NCBI RefSeq assembly: GCF_003514505.1
Contig: NZ_DOPX01000017.1
Span: 1 to 64,000, forward strand
DNA length: 64,000 nucleotides
Direction of reading: 5' to 3'
Source of the DNA: Proteiniclasticum sp.
GTDB lineage: Bacteria; Bacillota; Clostridia; Clostridiales; Clostridiaceae
Part shown: piece after piece, positions 8,778-17,670 of the stretch
Layout of the letters: each line of letters opens with the position of its first letter
Numbering within the stretch: position 1 is the stretch's first letter
Translations under genes and position numbers: made by a program
The notes under the pieces: model-generated
What the model saw: the letters and a program-made list of their open reading frames with translations, nothing else
What the model was told of the DNA's origin: nothing
The model's database searches: none

Positions 8778-9905
8778 TCACCTGCTTATACGAAATGTCT
8801 CTGTATAATTACTTTCAAACAATTGAGCAATATTAATAATGTCATAATTTTCAACAACCCTTTTTCGAGCCTTCCTACCAATTCTTTGGAGATTGCTATT
8901 ATCCATTTTTATGTAGTAACTAAGAGCATTTGATAGTTCTTCAGAATTTTGACTTGGAACAATTTCACCACAATCACCAACAATAATTGCTGAATCCCCT
9001 ACATCTGTAACAATGCAAGGTAACTGACAAGCCATCGCTTCTCCAATTGAATTTGAAAAACTTTCTCCTAAAGATGAAGAGACATAAATATCCGCTGCTG
9101 ATAATAACTCTGGAATATTGTCTTGTCTACCAAGCAATAGTACATTCTCAACCAAATTATATCCTTCAATAAGCTTATTTAATGCAGTATTATTCCAATC
9201 TAGGTTTGTCCCAACCATTATCAACTTAAAATTAATGCTATTTTGTTTAAGAATACTCAAGGATTTTAATAAATTTTCATAATCCTTTTGCGGATCCCAT
9301 CTACCAACAGTGATTAGTAACTTCTCACTATCATTAATATCAAAGCTTTTATGAAGTTTCTCTCTCGATAAATTATTAGGGGTGAATTCATTTAATTCAA
9401 AGCCGTTGGATAATACAACACTTCGATTTCCAGTGTACCCAATTTGATTATGAACATAATTAGCTTTGTTAGAATTATAAGTAATACAATCAACATATCT
9501 AGAAAGCATTGCATTAAGTTTTACAATTAATAGAGTAGTTTTTTTGTTTGCAGATTTATCTAAATTACTATGCCTAACATTCCAAATTAGTTTCTTTCTT
9601 AATAATACTTTAGAAACAAAAAAGCCTACTAAATCAGAGTGATATAGCCAAGAATTAACAATATCAGATTTTTCACATACTTTTCTTGCTTTATATAGAG
9701 CACCAATAATATTCCCTTTATTCAAATTAAGAACAGTTACTTTAATCCCCATTTTCTCAATTTTTTCTCCGTATATACCTTTATCCAGCAGACAAATCAC
9801 TTCATTAGTATACTTTTTTGAATTTGAATATTTTAGTAGTTTGTAAAGCATACTCTCCGCTCCACCAGAGTTTAAGCTTGTTATGATATGTGTTACTTTT
9901 ATCAT
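8778..9905 (-). CDS. Glycosyltransferase family 4 (GT-B fold)
   Basis: A 375-residue GT4 enzyme. The start at MIKVTH is chosen because GGAG lies upstream and the family N-terminus (S-L-N-S-G-G-A-E) follows immediately; the frame is open further upstream but that stretch overlaps the epimerase gene. The donor domain shows T-V-G-R-W-D-P-Q-K-D and S-L-G-E-S-F-S-N-S-I-G-E-A-M-A-C. It begins 4 bp after the UDP-GlcNAc 4-epimerase stop. Together with the 7619-8728 gene it probably adds consecutive sugars of the repeat unit, one of which may be GalNAcA given the neighbouring TviB/TviC pair. Confidence 0.87.
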   Translation of the reverse strand: MIKVTHIITSLNSGGAESMLYKLLKYSNSKKYTNEVICLLDKGIYGEKIEKMGIKVTVLNLNKGNIIGALYKARKVCEKSDIVNSWLYHSDLVGFFVSKVLLRKKLIWNVRHSNLDKSANKKTTLLIVKLNAMLSRYVDCITYNSNKANYVHNQIGYTGNRSVVLSNGFELNEFTPNNLSREKLHKSFDINDSEKLLITVGRWDPQKDYENLLKSLSILKQNSINFKLIMVGTNLDWNNTALNKLIEGYNLVENVLLLGRQDNIPELLSAADIYVSSSLGESFSNSIGEAMACQLPCIVTDVGDSAIIVGDCGEIVPSQNSEELSNALSYYIKMDNSNLQRIGRKARKRVVENYDIINIAQLFESNYTETFRISR

Positions 9906-9909
9906 AATT

Positions 9910-10899
9910 CTATATCTCCTGCTTTGAAAGATTTTCTTTATACCACTCAATAGCAGCCTCAATTCCTCTTTCAAAACTCCAACTAGGATCATACCCTAGC
10001 ATCTCTTTAGCCTTACTAATATCAGCATTACTGTGTTTTATATCACCTTTCCTATTAGGTCCAAATATTGGTTCAATATTTTTTCCAAGAGCTTTACAAA
10101 GAGAGTAGTAAACATCAATTAGATATTCCCTTCCACCATAAGCGATATTGAATGCTTCTCCGGCAACTTTAGACGATGCCTTGCAAGCTTTTAGATTAGC
10201 CTCAATAACATTTTCGATATAAGTAAAATCTCTGCTTTGCTTTCCATCACCATTTATTGTTGGTTGTTCATCATTAAGCAGATGTTTGATAAACTTTGGA
10301 ATTACTGCAGCATAAGCCCCATCTGGGTCTTGTCTTTTGCCAAACACATTGAAGTATCTTAATCCATAAGTATCTAATCCGTATAGTTTTGAATAAAGCT
10401 TCCCATATTCCTCATCAACCATTTTAGTCAAAGCATATGGTGATAATAGGCTTCCTTCTCTCCCCTCTTGTTTTGGGAGATTTGGCTCGTCCCCATATAC
10501 AGATGAGCTGGAAGCATAGACAAATTTCTTAACTCCATTTTGTCTAGCTGCCTCCATCATGTTGAGTGTTCCTCTAATATTAATCTCTTCATAAAGCAAG
10601 GGCATCTCAATGCTTCTAGGAACACTTCCCCAAGCTGCTTGATTAAGAACGTAATCAACACCCTCACAAACCTTCATACACGTATCTATATCTCTTATAT
10701 CTCCTTTGATAAAAGTATAATTAGGATTATCAATGAACAAGTCCACATTGGCTTCTTTACCATTAGAAAGATCATCCAGACATCTAACCTTATAACCTTT
10801 ATCTAATAAAACCTCGCACAAGTTGGAGCCAATGAAACCAGCTCCACCTGTCACAAGAAATACACTATCTTTTTCAAATGTTATATTTTCATATCCCAT
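9910..10899 (-). CDS. UDP-N-acetylglucosamine 4-epimerase, TviC/WbpP-type
   Basis: A 329-residue extended short-chain dehydrogenase. The NAD-binding G-G-A-G-F-I-G-S-N is at about residues 19-27 and the catalytic S-S-S-S-V-Y-G-D / Y-A-L-T-K pair at about 130 and 154. The segment Q-D-P-D-G-A-Y-A-A-V-I-P-K and A-W-G-S-V-P-R-S are characteristic of the WbpP/TviC group, which prefers N-acetylated UDP-hexoses. It lies 18 bp downstream of a TviB/WbpO-type dehydrogenase, so the pair should make UDP-GalNAcA from UDP-GlcNAc. The order of the two reactions is not determined here. Start has GAGAGGTGG upstream. Confidence 0.87.
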   Translation of the reverse strand: MGYENITFEKDSVFLVTGGAGFIGSNLCEVLLDKGYKVRCLDDLSNGKEANVDLFIDNPNYTFIKGDIRDIDTCMKVCEGVDYVLNQAAWGSVPRSIEMPLLYEEINIRGTLNMMEAARQNGVKKFVYASSSSVYGDEPNLPKQEGREGSLLSPYALTKMVDEEYGKLYSKLYGLDTYGLRYFNVFGKRQDPDGAYAAVIPKFIKHLLNDEQPTINGDGKQSRDFTYIENVIEANLKACKASSKVAGEAFNIAYGGREYLIDVYYSLCKALGKNIEPIFGPNRKGDIKHSNADISKAKEMLGYDPSWSFERGIEAAIEWYKENLSKQEI

Positions 10900-10917
10900 G
10901 GCTTAAGCCACCTCTCA

Positions 10918-12237
10918 TTACAATCTCCAGTATTTATATCCTGCTAATTCGTATTCTTTTCTATCTAAGATTCCTTTGATATCAAGTAATACTTTGCCCT
11001 CGTTAAATCCTTCTTTAAACATCTTATTGAAGTCATCGCGAGTAAATTTTAGGAACTGATCATGTCCCACAGCTACAACAATTGCATCCATATCTTTAAC
11101 TTCTTCTATTGAATCAAAGTCAATTCCATACTCATGTTTTGCTTCCTCAGAATCAGCTTCTGGATCTGCAATCATAGGAGTCAATCCATATTCTTTTAGT
11201 TCATTTACGATGTCAATAACTCTTGTATTTCTAGTATCTGGACAGTTTTCTTTGAATGTAAATCCTAAGATTGCCACTTTTGCATCCTTAACTGGCACGT
11301 CTGCTTTAATGAGGTTTTTAATTAAATTCTCAACCACATATTTGCCCATATCATCATTGATTCTTCTGCCAGATAGAATGATTTGTGAATGGTATCCTAA
11401 TTGTTCAGCTTTGTATGTTAGGTAGTATGGATCTACGCCAATACAATGCCCTCCAACTAGTCCAGGGAAGAAGTTTAGAAAGTTCCACTTCGTTCCTGCG
11501 GCTTTAAGAACAGCTTTAGTGTCAATCCCCATCTTGTTAAAGATAATGGAAAGCTCATTCATAAACGCTATGTTAATATCTCTTTGCGAGTTCTCAATAA
11601 CCTTTGCAGCTTCTGCTACTTTAATTGACTCCGCTCTGTGTACACCAGCATCAACCACAAGCTCGTATACTTTTGCAATAATATCAAGTGACTCTTCATC
11701 CATACCAGATACAACTTTTACGATTGTCTCAAGTCTATGTACTTTATCACCAGGATTGATTCTCTCAGGAGAGTATCCTACTTTGAAATCTTCGCCACAT
11801 TTCATTCCTGATTCTTTCTCAAGAATTGGAATACAGATTTCTTCTGTAACACCTGGATAAACAGTCGATTCAAAAACAACAATTGAACCTTTAGTAAGAT
11901 TTCTCCCAACTGTTCTACTTGCTGATTCTACCGGTTTAAGATCAGGTGTATGATCAGCATTTACAGGCGTAGGAACTGCAACAATATGAAATTTAGCTTC
12001 TTTAAGCTTATTCTCATCTGCTGTAAATTCTACAGTTGTATTTTTTATCACATCATCACCAACCTCTTTTGTCGGATCGATGCCTTTTTTATATAACTCC
12101 ACCTTTTCTTTACTAATATCGAATCCAATAACCCCTGCCTTTTTAGCAAAAGCTACTGCAATTGGCATTCCAACATAACCAAGACCTACGAGGGAAATTT
12201 TTTCTTCTCCATTTTTGATTTTTTCGTATAAGTTCAT
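10918..12237 (-). CDS. Nucleotide-sugar 6-dehydrogenase, TviB/WbpO-type (UDP-GlcNAc/GalNAc to uronic acid)
   Basis: A 439-residue NAD-dependent dehydrogenase performing the two-step oxidation of C6 to a carboxylate. The N-terminal Rossmann motif G-L-G-Y-V-G-M-P is at about residues 15-22; E-S-T-V-Y-P-G-V-T and the catalytic Cys in G-G-H-C-I-G-V-D-P-Y-Y-L-T (about residues 252-264) are intact. The E-N-S-Q-R-D-I-N-I-A-F helix and Y-Y-L-T after the Cys fit the TviB/WbpO/VipA subgroup rather than UDP-glucose or UDP-ManNAc dehydrogenases. The ATG of MNLYEK has AAAGGAG upstream and is preferred over an upstream in-frame start. Paired with the WbpP-like epimerase. Confidence 0.88.
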   Translation of the reverse strand: MNLYEKIKNGEEKISLVGLGYVGMPIAVAFAKKAGVIGFDISKEKVELYKKGIDPTKEVGDDVIKNTTVEFTADENKLKEAKFHIVAVPTPVNADHTPDLKPVESASRTVGRNLTKGSIVVFESTVYPGVTEEICIPILEKESGMKCGEDFKVGYSPERINPGDKVHRLETIVKVVSGMDEESLDIIAKVYELVVDAGVHRAESIKVAEAAKVIENSQRDINIAFMNELSIIFNKMGIDTKAVLKAAGTKWNFLNFFPGLVGGHCIGVDPYYLTYKAEQLGYHSQIILSGRRINDDMGKYVVENLIKNLIKADVPVKDAKVAILGFTFKENCPDTRNTRVIDIVNELKEYGLTPMIADPEADSEEAKHEYGIDFDSIEEVKDMDAIVVAVGHDQFLKFTRDDFNKMFKEGFNEGKVLLDIKGILDRKEYELAGYKYWRL

Positions 12238-12259
12238 TTTGACTACTCCTTTTCTCATC

Positions 12260-13411
12260 TTACAAATTTCTGTAAATTTCTTTCATCCTAGATTTAACAG
12301 CAAAACTTGAAAATTTATTAATATTCTTTTTGTTAAAATCACCAAATTTTTCTCTTGCTATAGAGTTTCTATAAAATCTTTCTATTTGCTCTACATAATC
12401 GCCAATACTGCTCGGGGGAATCAATGAACCACCCATGTTGTGTTCTATAAGATCTGAGTTGCCCCGTATATCAGAGCAAACTACTGGCAATCCACTCGCC
12501 ATAGCTTCCATTAAAGCAACAGATAACCCTTCGCGATAAGATGGAAAAACAAATAAGTCTGAAGCATTGTAGATTTCAGAAATATCCTTTCTAAAACCAA
12601 GAAAATGCACTTGCTTTTCAATGCCCAAATCTTTAGCTAGTTCTTTTAGTTTATTTTCGAGTAATCCTTTCCCACAAATCAGATAATGTATGCTCTGATT
12701 ATTTATCTTTGCTAAAGCTTTAATAACGACTTCATGGTTTTTGTTCTTGTTCAATTCACCAACAGACAAAACAACAAATACATCATTCTGCAAACCAATT
12801 TCACTTCTCTTTTCATCTTTATCTTTCTTAATCTCAGTAAATCTACCCATATCAATTCCTACACCTGGAACATATTCGATTTTTTGAGAATAAAATTCTT
12901 TCTTTGCTAGATGATAGTCTTCTTGGTTAATCGTAATTAAAGTATCTGTATATTTTGATAGTAGTTTCTCTATTGGGTAGTAAACTAACCAGTTTATTAT
13001 AGGAGCTCCATTATAAAAATGAAAACCATGTGCAGTATATATAACTTTAGTTCCTGTTTTTCTAGCATTGTAGGCAGCAAGTCTTGTTAGCATTGCTGCA
13101 ACTGGTGTGTGGCAATGAATTATTTCATATTTATTCTGCTCAATAATTTTTTTCAACTTAAAATAAGCTTTCAAGTTACTACCTCTAAAAGGACTCCTAT
13201 TAAATTGAATCTCATGTACATATATTTTCTTTTCAATCAGTTCCCTTTTAAATTCTTCAGTTCGCTCTTGAGTCGTGTTATTGCCAAAACTAAAATTAGC
13301 AGCAACTTCTATGGAGTAATCTTCCAACAATATTTCAAGATCATTTGTGCAAAATTGGTCTATAGTAGATGCTACAGTTGTTACGATAAGAGCCTTCATA
13401 CTTTTGTTCAT
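12260..13411 (-). CDS. Glycosyltransferase family 4 (GT-B fold)
   Basis: A 383-residue GT4 enzyme. The acceptor half contains H-C-H-T-P-V-A-A-M-L and Y-T-A-H-G-F-H-F, typical of EpsD/CapM-like transferases that follow the priming enzyme; the donor half has S-V-G-E-L-N-K-N-K-N and S-Y-R-E-G-L-S-V-A-L-M-E-A-M-A. Because it lies next to the priming transferase (13621-14238), it probably adds the second sugar. It ends 22 bp before the TviB-like gene starts. The low GC content begins at about this gene, in contrast with the higher-GC genes to the right. Confidence 0.88.
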   Translation of the reverse strand: MNKSMKALIVTTVASTIDQFCTNDLEILLEDYSIEVAANFSFGNNTTQERTEEFKRELIEKKIYVHEIQFNRSPFRGSNLKAYFKLKKIIEQNKYEIIHCHTPVAAMLTRLAAYNARKTGTKVIYTAHGFHFYNGAPIINWLVYYPIEKLLSKYTDTLITINQEDYHLAKKEFYSQKIEYVPGVGIDMGRFTEIKKDKDEKRSEIGLQNDVFVVLSVGELNKNKNHEVVIKALAKINNQSIHYLICGKGLLENKLKELAKDLGIEKQVHFLGFRKDISEIYNASDLFVFPSYREGLSVALMEAMASGLPVVCSDIRGNSDLIEHNMGGSLIPPSSIGDYVEQIERFYRNSIAREKFGDFNKKNINKFSSFAVKSRMKEIYRNL

Positions 13412-13620
13412 TTTAAAACTCCATTCAAATTATTGTCGTCCAAGTTTAAATGTAGATATGGTTCAAGTTTTGATTATATTATTCTAGCGTTAATTTATAC
13501 ATTAACTTAATCTTATGAGTGAAAAACACTAATATTTTTCAAATATTGCAATTGCACTTACAAATCATATTACACTCTTCAGCAGTTAACATATGTCCTC
13601 TAGCAAGAAGGGAATGATAA

Positions 13621-14238
13621 TCATTCTTTAGCATGTTTAGCTTTTTTCTTTCCAGTCCCACCTTCAACAACACCATCAGTCCTTAGTACACTTATTACCG
13701 TCCCAAAGAAGCATCTGATATCCATCAGAAGTCCAATTTTCTCTACATACTCTCCATCAAGTTTCGCCTTTACATCAATCTCAAGTTCATCCCTACCATT
13801 AATCTGCGCCCAGCCCGTAAGGCCAACCGGTACATCATTTGCACCGTACTTGTCCCTCTCTTCAATCAGATCATACTGATTCCAGAGAGCTGGACGAGGG
13901 CCTATGATACTCATTTCACCCTTGAAGATGTTGATGATTTGAGGTAGCTCATCAAGAGAAGTCTTCCGTAGAAACTTCCCTACCTTTGTAATCCACTGAT
14001 CCGGATTTTCTAGTAGATGTGTTGGGGTGTCCTTTGGCGTATCAATACGCATAGTCCTAAACTTCAATATATGAAAATGACTCTTATGGATTCCGACTCT
14101 CTTCTGTTTAAAGAGAACAGGTCCAGGGGAGTCAAGCTTGATTGCTATAATGAGTACTAAAAAAACAGGAGATAAAATGATAAGTCCAAGTGTAGAAAGT
14201 ATGATATCTATTAGTCTTTTGATTTTTAAGTAAACCAT
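13621..14238 (-). CDS. Polyprenyl-phosphate sugar-1-phosphate (priming) transferase, EpsL/PglC-like
   Basis: A 205-residue monotopic membrane enzyme of the bacterial sugar transferase family. One N-terminal membrane helix (about residues 10-33) is followed by V-L-F-K-Q-K-R-V-G, K-F-R-T-M, the L-R-K-T-S-L-D-E-L-P-Q catalytic D-E pair, and G-P-R-P plus G-L-T-G-W-A-Q-I-N-G-R. It transfers a sugar-1-phosphate to undecaprenyl phosphate to start the repeat unit. The short PglC-like form and the nearby EpsC-type dehydratase suggest a 2,4-diamino- or 4-keto-derived 6-deoxy sugar as donor (inference). ATG with AGGAGGAATT upstream. A basic Lys-rich tail ends the protein. Confidence 0.9.
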   Translation of the reverse strand: MVYLKIKRLIDIILSTLGLIILSPVFLVLIIAIKLDSPGPVLFKQKRVGIHKSHFHILKFRTMRIDTPKDTPTHLLENPDQWITKVGKFLRKTSLDELPQIINIFKGEMSIIGPRPALWNQYDLIEERDKYGANDVPVGLTGWAQINGRDELEIDVKAKLDGEYVEKIGLLMDIRCFFGTVISVLRTDGVVEGGTGKKKAKHAKE

Positions 14239-14489
14239 GTTTAATTCCTCCTGCTCTATGTAAATGTATGTTGGCGGTGTGTAGAACACCTTGTTTTCTT
14301 GATCTATATATTGTATGTGATTCTTAATTTAGCACTATATCTTGCATAAATGTGTGCTTTGATTGGATGCTTAGACGTGTAATGCTTCTGTAACATTCAC
14401 CCTTATACACCAACCTCTTAAACCCTTGATATTACTGCCTTACAGCCTCTTTATCCTTTCACCATACTCACGTCGTTCGATAAATCCAA

Positions 14490-14882
14490 TCACTTCAGCA
14501 AATATGGAACATCATCTTCGTCTTCATCTATGTCATGAACACTACAAAGCAAATTTTGAAATGCAATACTTATTGTACCATGACTAGGGCAGATATTTTC
14601 TCCCTCTTCCAGTATAAATCCTGCTAAAAGTGTTTCGTTGTGCTCTTCTCCAGTTGCTACAAGATGACTCTCATATTTTTTGATAAGCTGTGTCCGATTA
14701 TACTGACAAACACGTTCTCTTGCATTTGCCAAGATATCAGTCCCCTTAAGAGAAGCCAAGGCAAGAAGAATCGCAAGGAGCCCCATGACCGCAAGGAGCT
14801 CAAGGAGCGTAAATCCCTTTTCACTCCTTGAGCGCTTATTCCTGGATTTTCCTAGTTTCTTCATCAGATACTTCTTCTTCAC
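14490..14882 (-). CDS. Orphan type IV pilin-like / pseudopilin protein
   Basis: A 130-residue protein with a class III prepilin signal: a basic leader, then K-G-F-T-L-L-E-L-L-A-V, cleaved after Gly with Phe as residue 1 and Glu at +5, and a hydrophobic helix to about residue 47. The C-terminal half has C-P-S-H-G-T and C-S-V-H spaced like the C-P-x-G-G ... C-S-x-H-G pattern of Gram-positive competence and secretion pseudopilins. I prefer a GTG start at 14882 because AGGAG lies 7 nt before it. No pilus assembly ATPase, prepilin peptidase or other pilin is in the window. It lies between the dehydratase and the priming transferase on the same strand, an odd place for a pilin. Confidence 0.72.
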   Translation of the reverse strand: MKKKYLMKKLGKSRNKRSRSEKGFTLLELLAVMGLLAILLALASLKGTDILANARERVCQYNRTQLIKKYESHLVATGEEHNETLLAGFILEEGENICPSHGTISIAFQNLLCSVHDIDEDEDDVPYLLK

Positions 14883-14932
14883 AAAACCACTCCTGTAATC
14901 AAAGGCGAGCATACTCTATGATGAAAATGAGT

Positions 14933-16801
14933 TTACCTCAAATCCGGTGTGTAGGTCTTTACGATGGAACCCACAAGCTCCTTCACCATCTTAGAAGACA
15001 CTTCCTCATCATGAATTTTCTCCTTCAGCATCATCAAAGTTTCCTTCAGAGTCTCCTTATCAAACCCATTGGGTCTTCCAATATAGATGAGCTCATTGGG
15101 TGTCTTTTCGAGACCTTCCTCCGCCATGAGAAGCTCTTCATAAAGCTTCTCCCCGGGACGAAGCCCCGTCACTTTAATCTCAATGTCCTCATGGGGCTCA
15201 TACCCGGAAAGGCGAATGAGATTTTCCGCCAGATCATAGATCCTCACAGGATCTCCCATATCCAGCACAAAGATTTCTCCTCCCTGGGCGTAAGAACCAG
15301 CCTGTAAAACCAGCTGCACCGCTTCCGGAATGGTCATGAAGTATCTCACAATATCCTTATGGGTTAAGGTCACAGGACCACCATTCTTGATCTGCTCCTT
15401 AAATAGAGGAATCACAGAACCATTGGATCCTAATACATTTCCAAACCGCACCGCCACAAACTCTGTTTTTTCTGCATCCGCATCCAGGGTCTGAACAATC
15501 ATCTCACAGAGCCTCTTGGAAGCTCCCATAATGTTCGTAGGGTTCACAGCCTTATCTGTAGAAATAAGAATGAACTTCTCTGTGCCAAAGTTTCTGGCAG
15601 CTAGTGCCACATTCAGCGTACCAAAGACATTATTTTTGATGGCTTCCTCGGGGCTGGTCTCCATGAGAGGCACATGCTTATGAGCCGCTGCATGGAACAC
15701 CGTCTCCGGCTTCTCTGCTTTAAAAATCCTGTCGATCTTCTTCTGATCCCTAACAGACGCTATGAGCGTCAGAAGGTGCATCTCCGGATACTTTCTCTTC
15801 AGCTCATTTTCAATGGCATAAGCGTTGTTCTCATAGATGTCCAGGATGATGAGCTTCTTCGGCTGAAGAGCTGCAATCTGTCTGCAGAGTTCGCTGCCGA
15901 TGGAACCTCCTCCCCCTGTTACCAACACAGTCTTTCCTCTAATGTACTCAGAGATCTTATCATTATTGAGCTTGATCTCTTTTCTCCCCAGAAGATCAGA
16001 AATCTCCACATCACGGATGGAGGAAATGTTGATCCCTTTATCCACCATCTCATAAATACCAGGCAGAGTCTTCAGCCTGGCCTTAGTGGTCTTCGCAATG
16101 TCCAGCACCCGTCTTCGGTCCTCATGGGAAAGACTCGGAATGGCAAAAAGGATCTCATCTACCTCTAACTCTTCCACAAGAGCCGGGATCTCCTTGGCCT
16201 TCCCAAGAACCTTATACCCTGCAATCCTTGACCCTTGCTTGAACTCCGAATCATCCACCAGGCCCACTACTTCCATGAGAAGCTCCCGATGGTTTCTGAT
16301 TTCCTTGATGATCATGGCAGCCGCCTGACCCGCGCCAATGATGAGAACTTTCTTCAGACCCGAATGCACACCACCTTTTCTAGGAAGTTTCTCCAAGAGA
16401 AGCCTTCTGTAGATTCTAAAGTACATTCTCACCGCCAAGGTCCCCGTGAGAGCCATGATGGACCCCATAATGATGACGGAGATGGAAATGAGACCATTAA
16501 AAAGAAGGATGCTCAGAAGATTTACCGTAAGCCCGGAAATGACATTGGCCATGACCACATTCCGGTAGTCATAATACCCCGCCACGGTCCAGAGACTCTG
16601 ATAGAGGCCAAAGGCATAGAATATGAGAACATATGAAAGTGGAATCACTATCCCATAAAATGAAAAGGTGCCCTGATCAATCAGAGGCACGCGAAATTCA
16701 TGAAGCAGCATATTAGCCATGACAAAGGATAAGAAGATGAGAAGAACATCCGCCATGAGGATGAAGATTCTCTTATATTTTCTATACTTAAGTAGCATCA
16801 T
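14933..16801 (-). CDS. Membrane UDP-GlcNAc 4,6-dehydratase, EpsC/PglF/WbpM type (long form)
   Basis: A 622-residue protein. Four hydrophobic helices occupy about residues 10-130, followed by a Rossmann-like domain (K-K-V-L-I-I-G-A-G-Q-A-A, about 155) and the catalytic SDR domain starting V-L-V-T-G-G-G-G-S-I-G-S-E (about 293). The active-site S-T-D-K-A and M-G-A-S-K-R match the PglF/WbpM class, which converts UDP-GlcNAc to the 4-keto-6-deoxy intermediate. Together with the EpsL-like priming enzyme this supplies the first sugar of module 1. Its base composition is clearly higher in GC than the genes below 13.5 kb. It starts 29 bp after the Wzz-like gene ends. Confidence 0.93.
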   Translation of the reverse strand: MMLLKYRKYKRIFILMADVLLIFLSFVMANMLLHEFRVPLIDQGTFSFYGIVIPLSYVLIFYAFGLYQSLWTVAGYYDYRNVVMANVISGLTVNLLSILLFNGLISISVIIMGSIMALTGTLAVRMYFRIYRRLLLEKLPRKGGVHSGLKKVLIIGAGQAAAMIIKEIRNHRELLMEVVGLVDDSEFKQGSRIAGYKVLGKAKEIPALVEELEVDEILFAIPSLSHEDRRRVLDIAKTTKARLKTLPGIYEMVDKGINISSIRDVEISDLLGRKEIKLNNDKISEYIRGKTVLVTGGGGSIGSELCRQIAALQPKKLIILDIYENNAYAIENELKRKYPEMHLLTLIASVRDQKKIDRIFKAEKPETVFHAAAHKHVPLMETSPEEAIKNNVFGTLNVALAARNFGTEKFILISTDKAVNPTNIMGASKRLCEMIVQTLDADAEKTEFVAVRFGNVLGSNGSVIPLFKEQIKNGGPVTLTHKDIVRYFMTIPEAVQLVLQAGSYAQGGEIFVLDMGDPVRIYDLAENLIRLSGYEPHEDIEIKVTGLRPGEKLYEELLMAEEGLEKTPNELIYIGRPNGFDKETLKETLMMLKEKIHDEEVSSKMVKELVGSIVKTYTPDLR

Positions 16802-16830
16802 TATCGTTTCATCTCCATCACTAGTCTAGA

Positions 16831-17517
16831 TTACGCCTGCATATCCTCAGAGAAAGGAATGGCTGCAAGAAGAGGAAGGTTCAGTTCATTTGTAATAAAG
16901 TCCGGATCCTTCACGGTCTTATCCATGAATTCCATGAGGAACACTAAGAATACGGAAAGCATCAGGCCCAGCACAAAACCAATGGCCAGGTTCATCTGAA
17001 GATTCGGGGACGAAGGCCCCCCAGGCACATTGGCAGGATCGAGGATCTGCACAATGTCAGTGCCTCTTAGTTCTCTCGACACCACCTTCAGGCTTCTTGC
17101 CATCTGGTTGGCCACTTTATACGCCAGCTCTCTGTCTGTAGAAGTGACGCTTAGATTCAGAAACTGTGTGTTTCCTTTTGGGGATGTACTGATCATTCCT
17201 TGGAACTGCCCTACGGTGAGATTCAGATCCAGGTTCTTAATGACATCCTCAGAAACAGTTCTGGACTTGGCAATTTCCGCATAGGTGTCCACCAACTTCT
17301 GGTACATATTGATGTCATTGATGGTTTCTGAAACAGAATTTCCGTCTCTCTCATCACTGATAAATACAGAAACGGTGCTTTTATACTCCGGCTCGATGAA
17401 GAAAAAAGTGACAATGCCTGCCAGCATGGTGACAAGGACCGTTAACACAATAATGAGTCCCATCTTCTTTCTAATCATCTGCCACAATTTACTCAGATCT
17501 ATGGTTTCTTCATTCAT
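16831..17517 (-). CDS. Wzz/YveK-family chain-length regulator (capsular polysaccharide co-polymerase)
   Basis: A 228-residue bitopic membrane protein: cytoplasmic start, helix at about residues 18-40, an extracytoplasmic domain, the Pro-rich P-G-G-P-S-S-P-N segment (about 163-170) and a second helix (about 175-197). This is the Wzz-type co-polymerase of Gram-positive capsule systems (CpsC/CapA/YveK). In most such loci a tyrosine autokinase (CpsD/CapB) and a CpsB/YwqE phosphatase follow; neither is in this window. It is the promoter-proximal gene of module 1, with GAGGAG about 12 nt before the ATG and an extended -10 promoter about 60 nt upstream. Confidence 0.9.
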   Translation of the reverse strand: MNEETIDLSKLWQMIRKKMGLIIVLTVLVTMLAGIVTFFFIEPEYKSTVSVFISDERDGNSVSETINDINMYQKLVDTYAEIAKSRTVSEDVIKNLDLNLTVGQFQGMISTSPKGNTQFLNLSVTSTDRELAYKVANQMARSLKVVSRELRGTDIVQILDPANVPGGPSSPNLQMNLAIGFVLGLMLSVFLVFLMEFMDKTVKDPDFITNELNLPLLAAIPFSEDMQA

Positions 17518-17578
17518 AAACTACAATAACTCCTCTACTTACTAAATATAAAAAATCAAATACTTTACTCGAATATTA

Positions 17579-17587
17579 ATTATAGCA
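17579..17587 (-). promoter_or_regulatory. Extended -10 promoter element for module 1
   Basis: On the minus strand the sequence reads TGCTATAAT, a perfect TG-N-TATAAT extended -10. No good -35 hexamer lies 16-18 nt upstream, which is usual for extended -10 promoters. It is about 60 nt before the Wzz-like start codon. Confidence 0.5.
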
Positions 17588-17653
17588 TAAATTATCTGGG
17601 TATAGATTTTTTTCAGATTACATACTTCGCGCGATATATACCGAAACTTTAAT

Positions 17654-17670
17654 TGTTACTTTATTGTAAC
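17654..17670 (+). promoter_or_regulatory. WalR-box-like direct repeat
   Basis: TGTTAC-N5-TGTAAC matches the published WalR (YycF) consensus TGTWAH-N5-TGTWAH at every defined position. It lies about 70 bp upstream of the module 1 -10 element. No walR gene is in the window, so binding is a hypothesis. Confidence 0.35.

Noticed and set aside
13612..13626. Palindrome GAATGAT-A-ATCATTC resembling part of a Fur box
   Set aside because: It overlaps the stop codon of the priming transferase gene and is not upstream of a start in either direction, so a coincidental palindrome is more likely than an operator.
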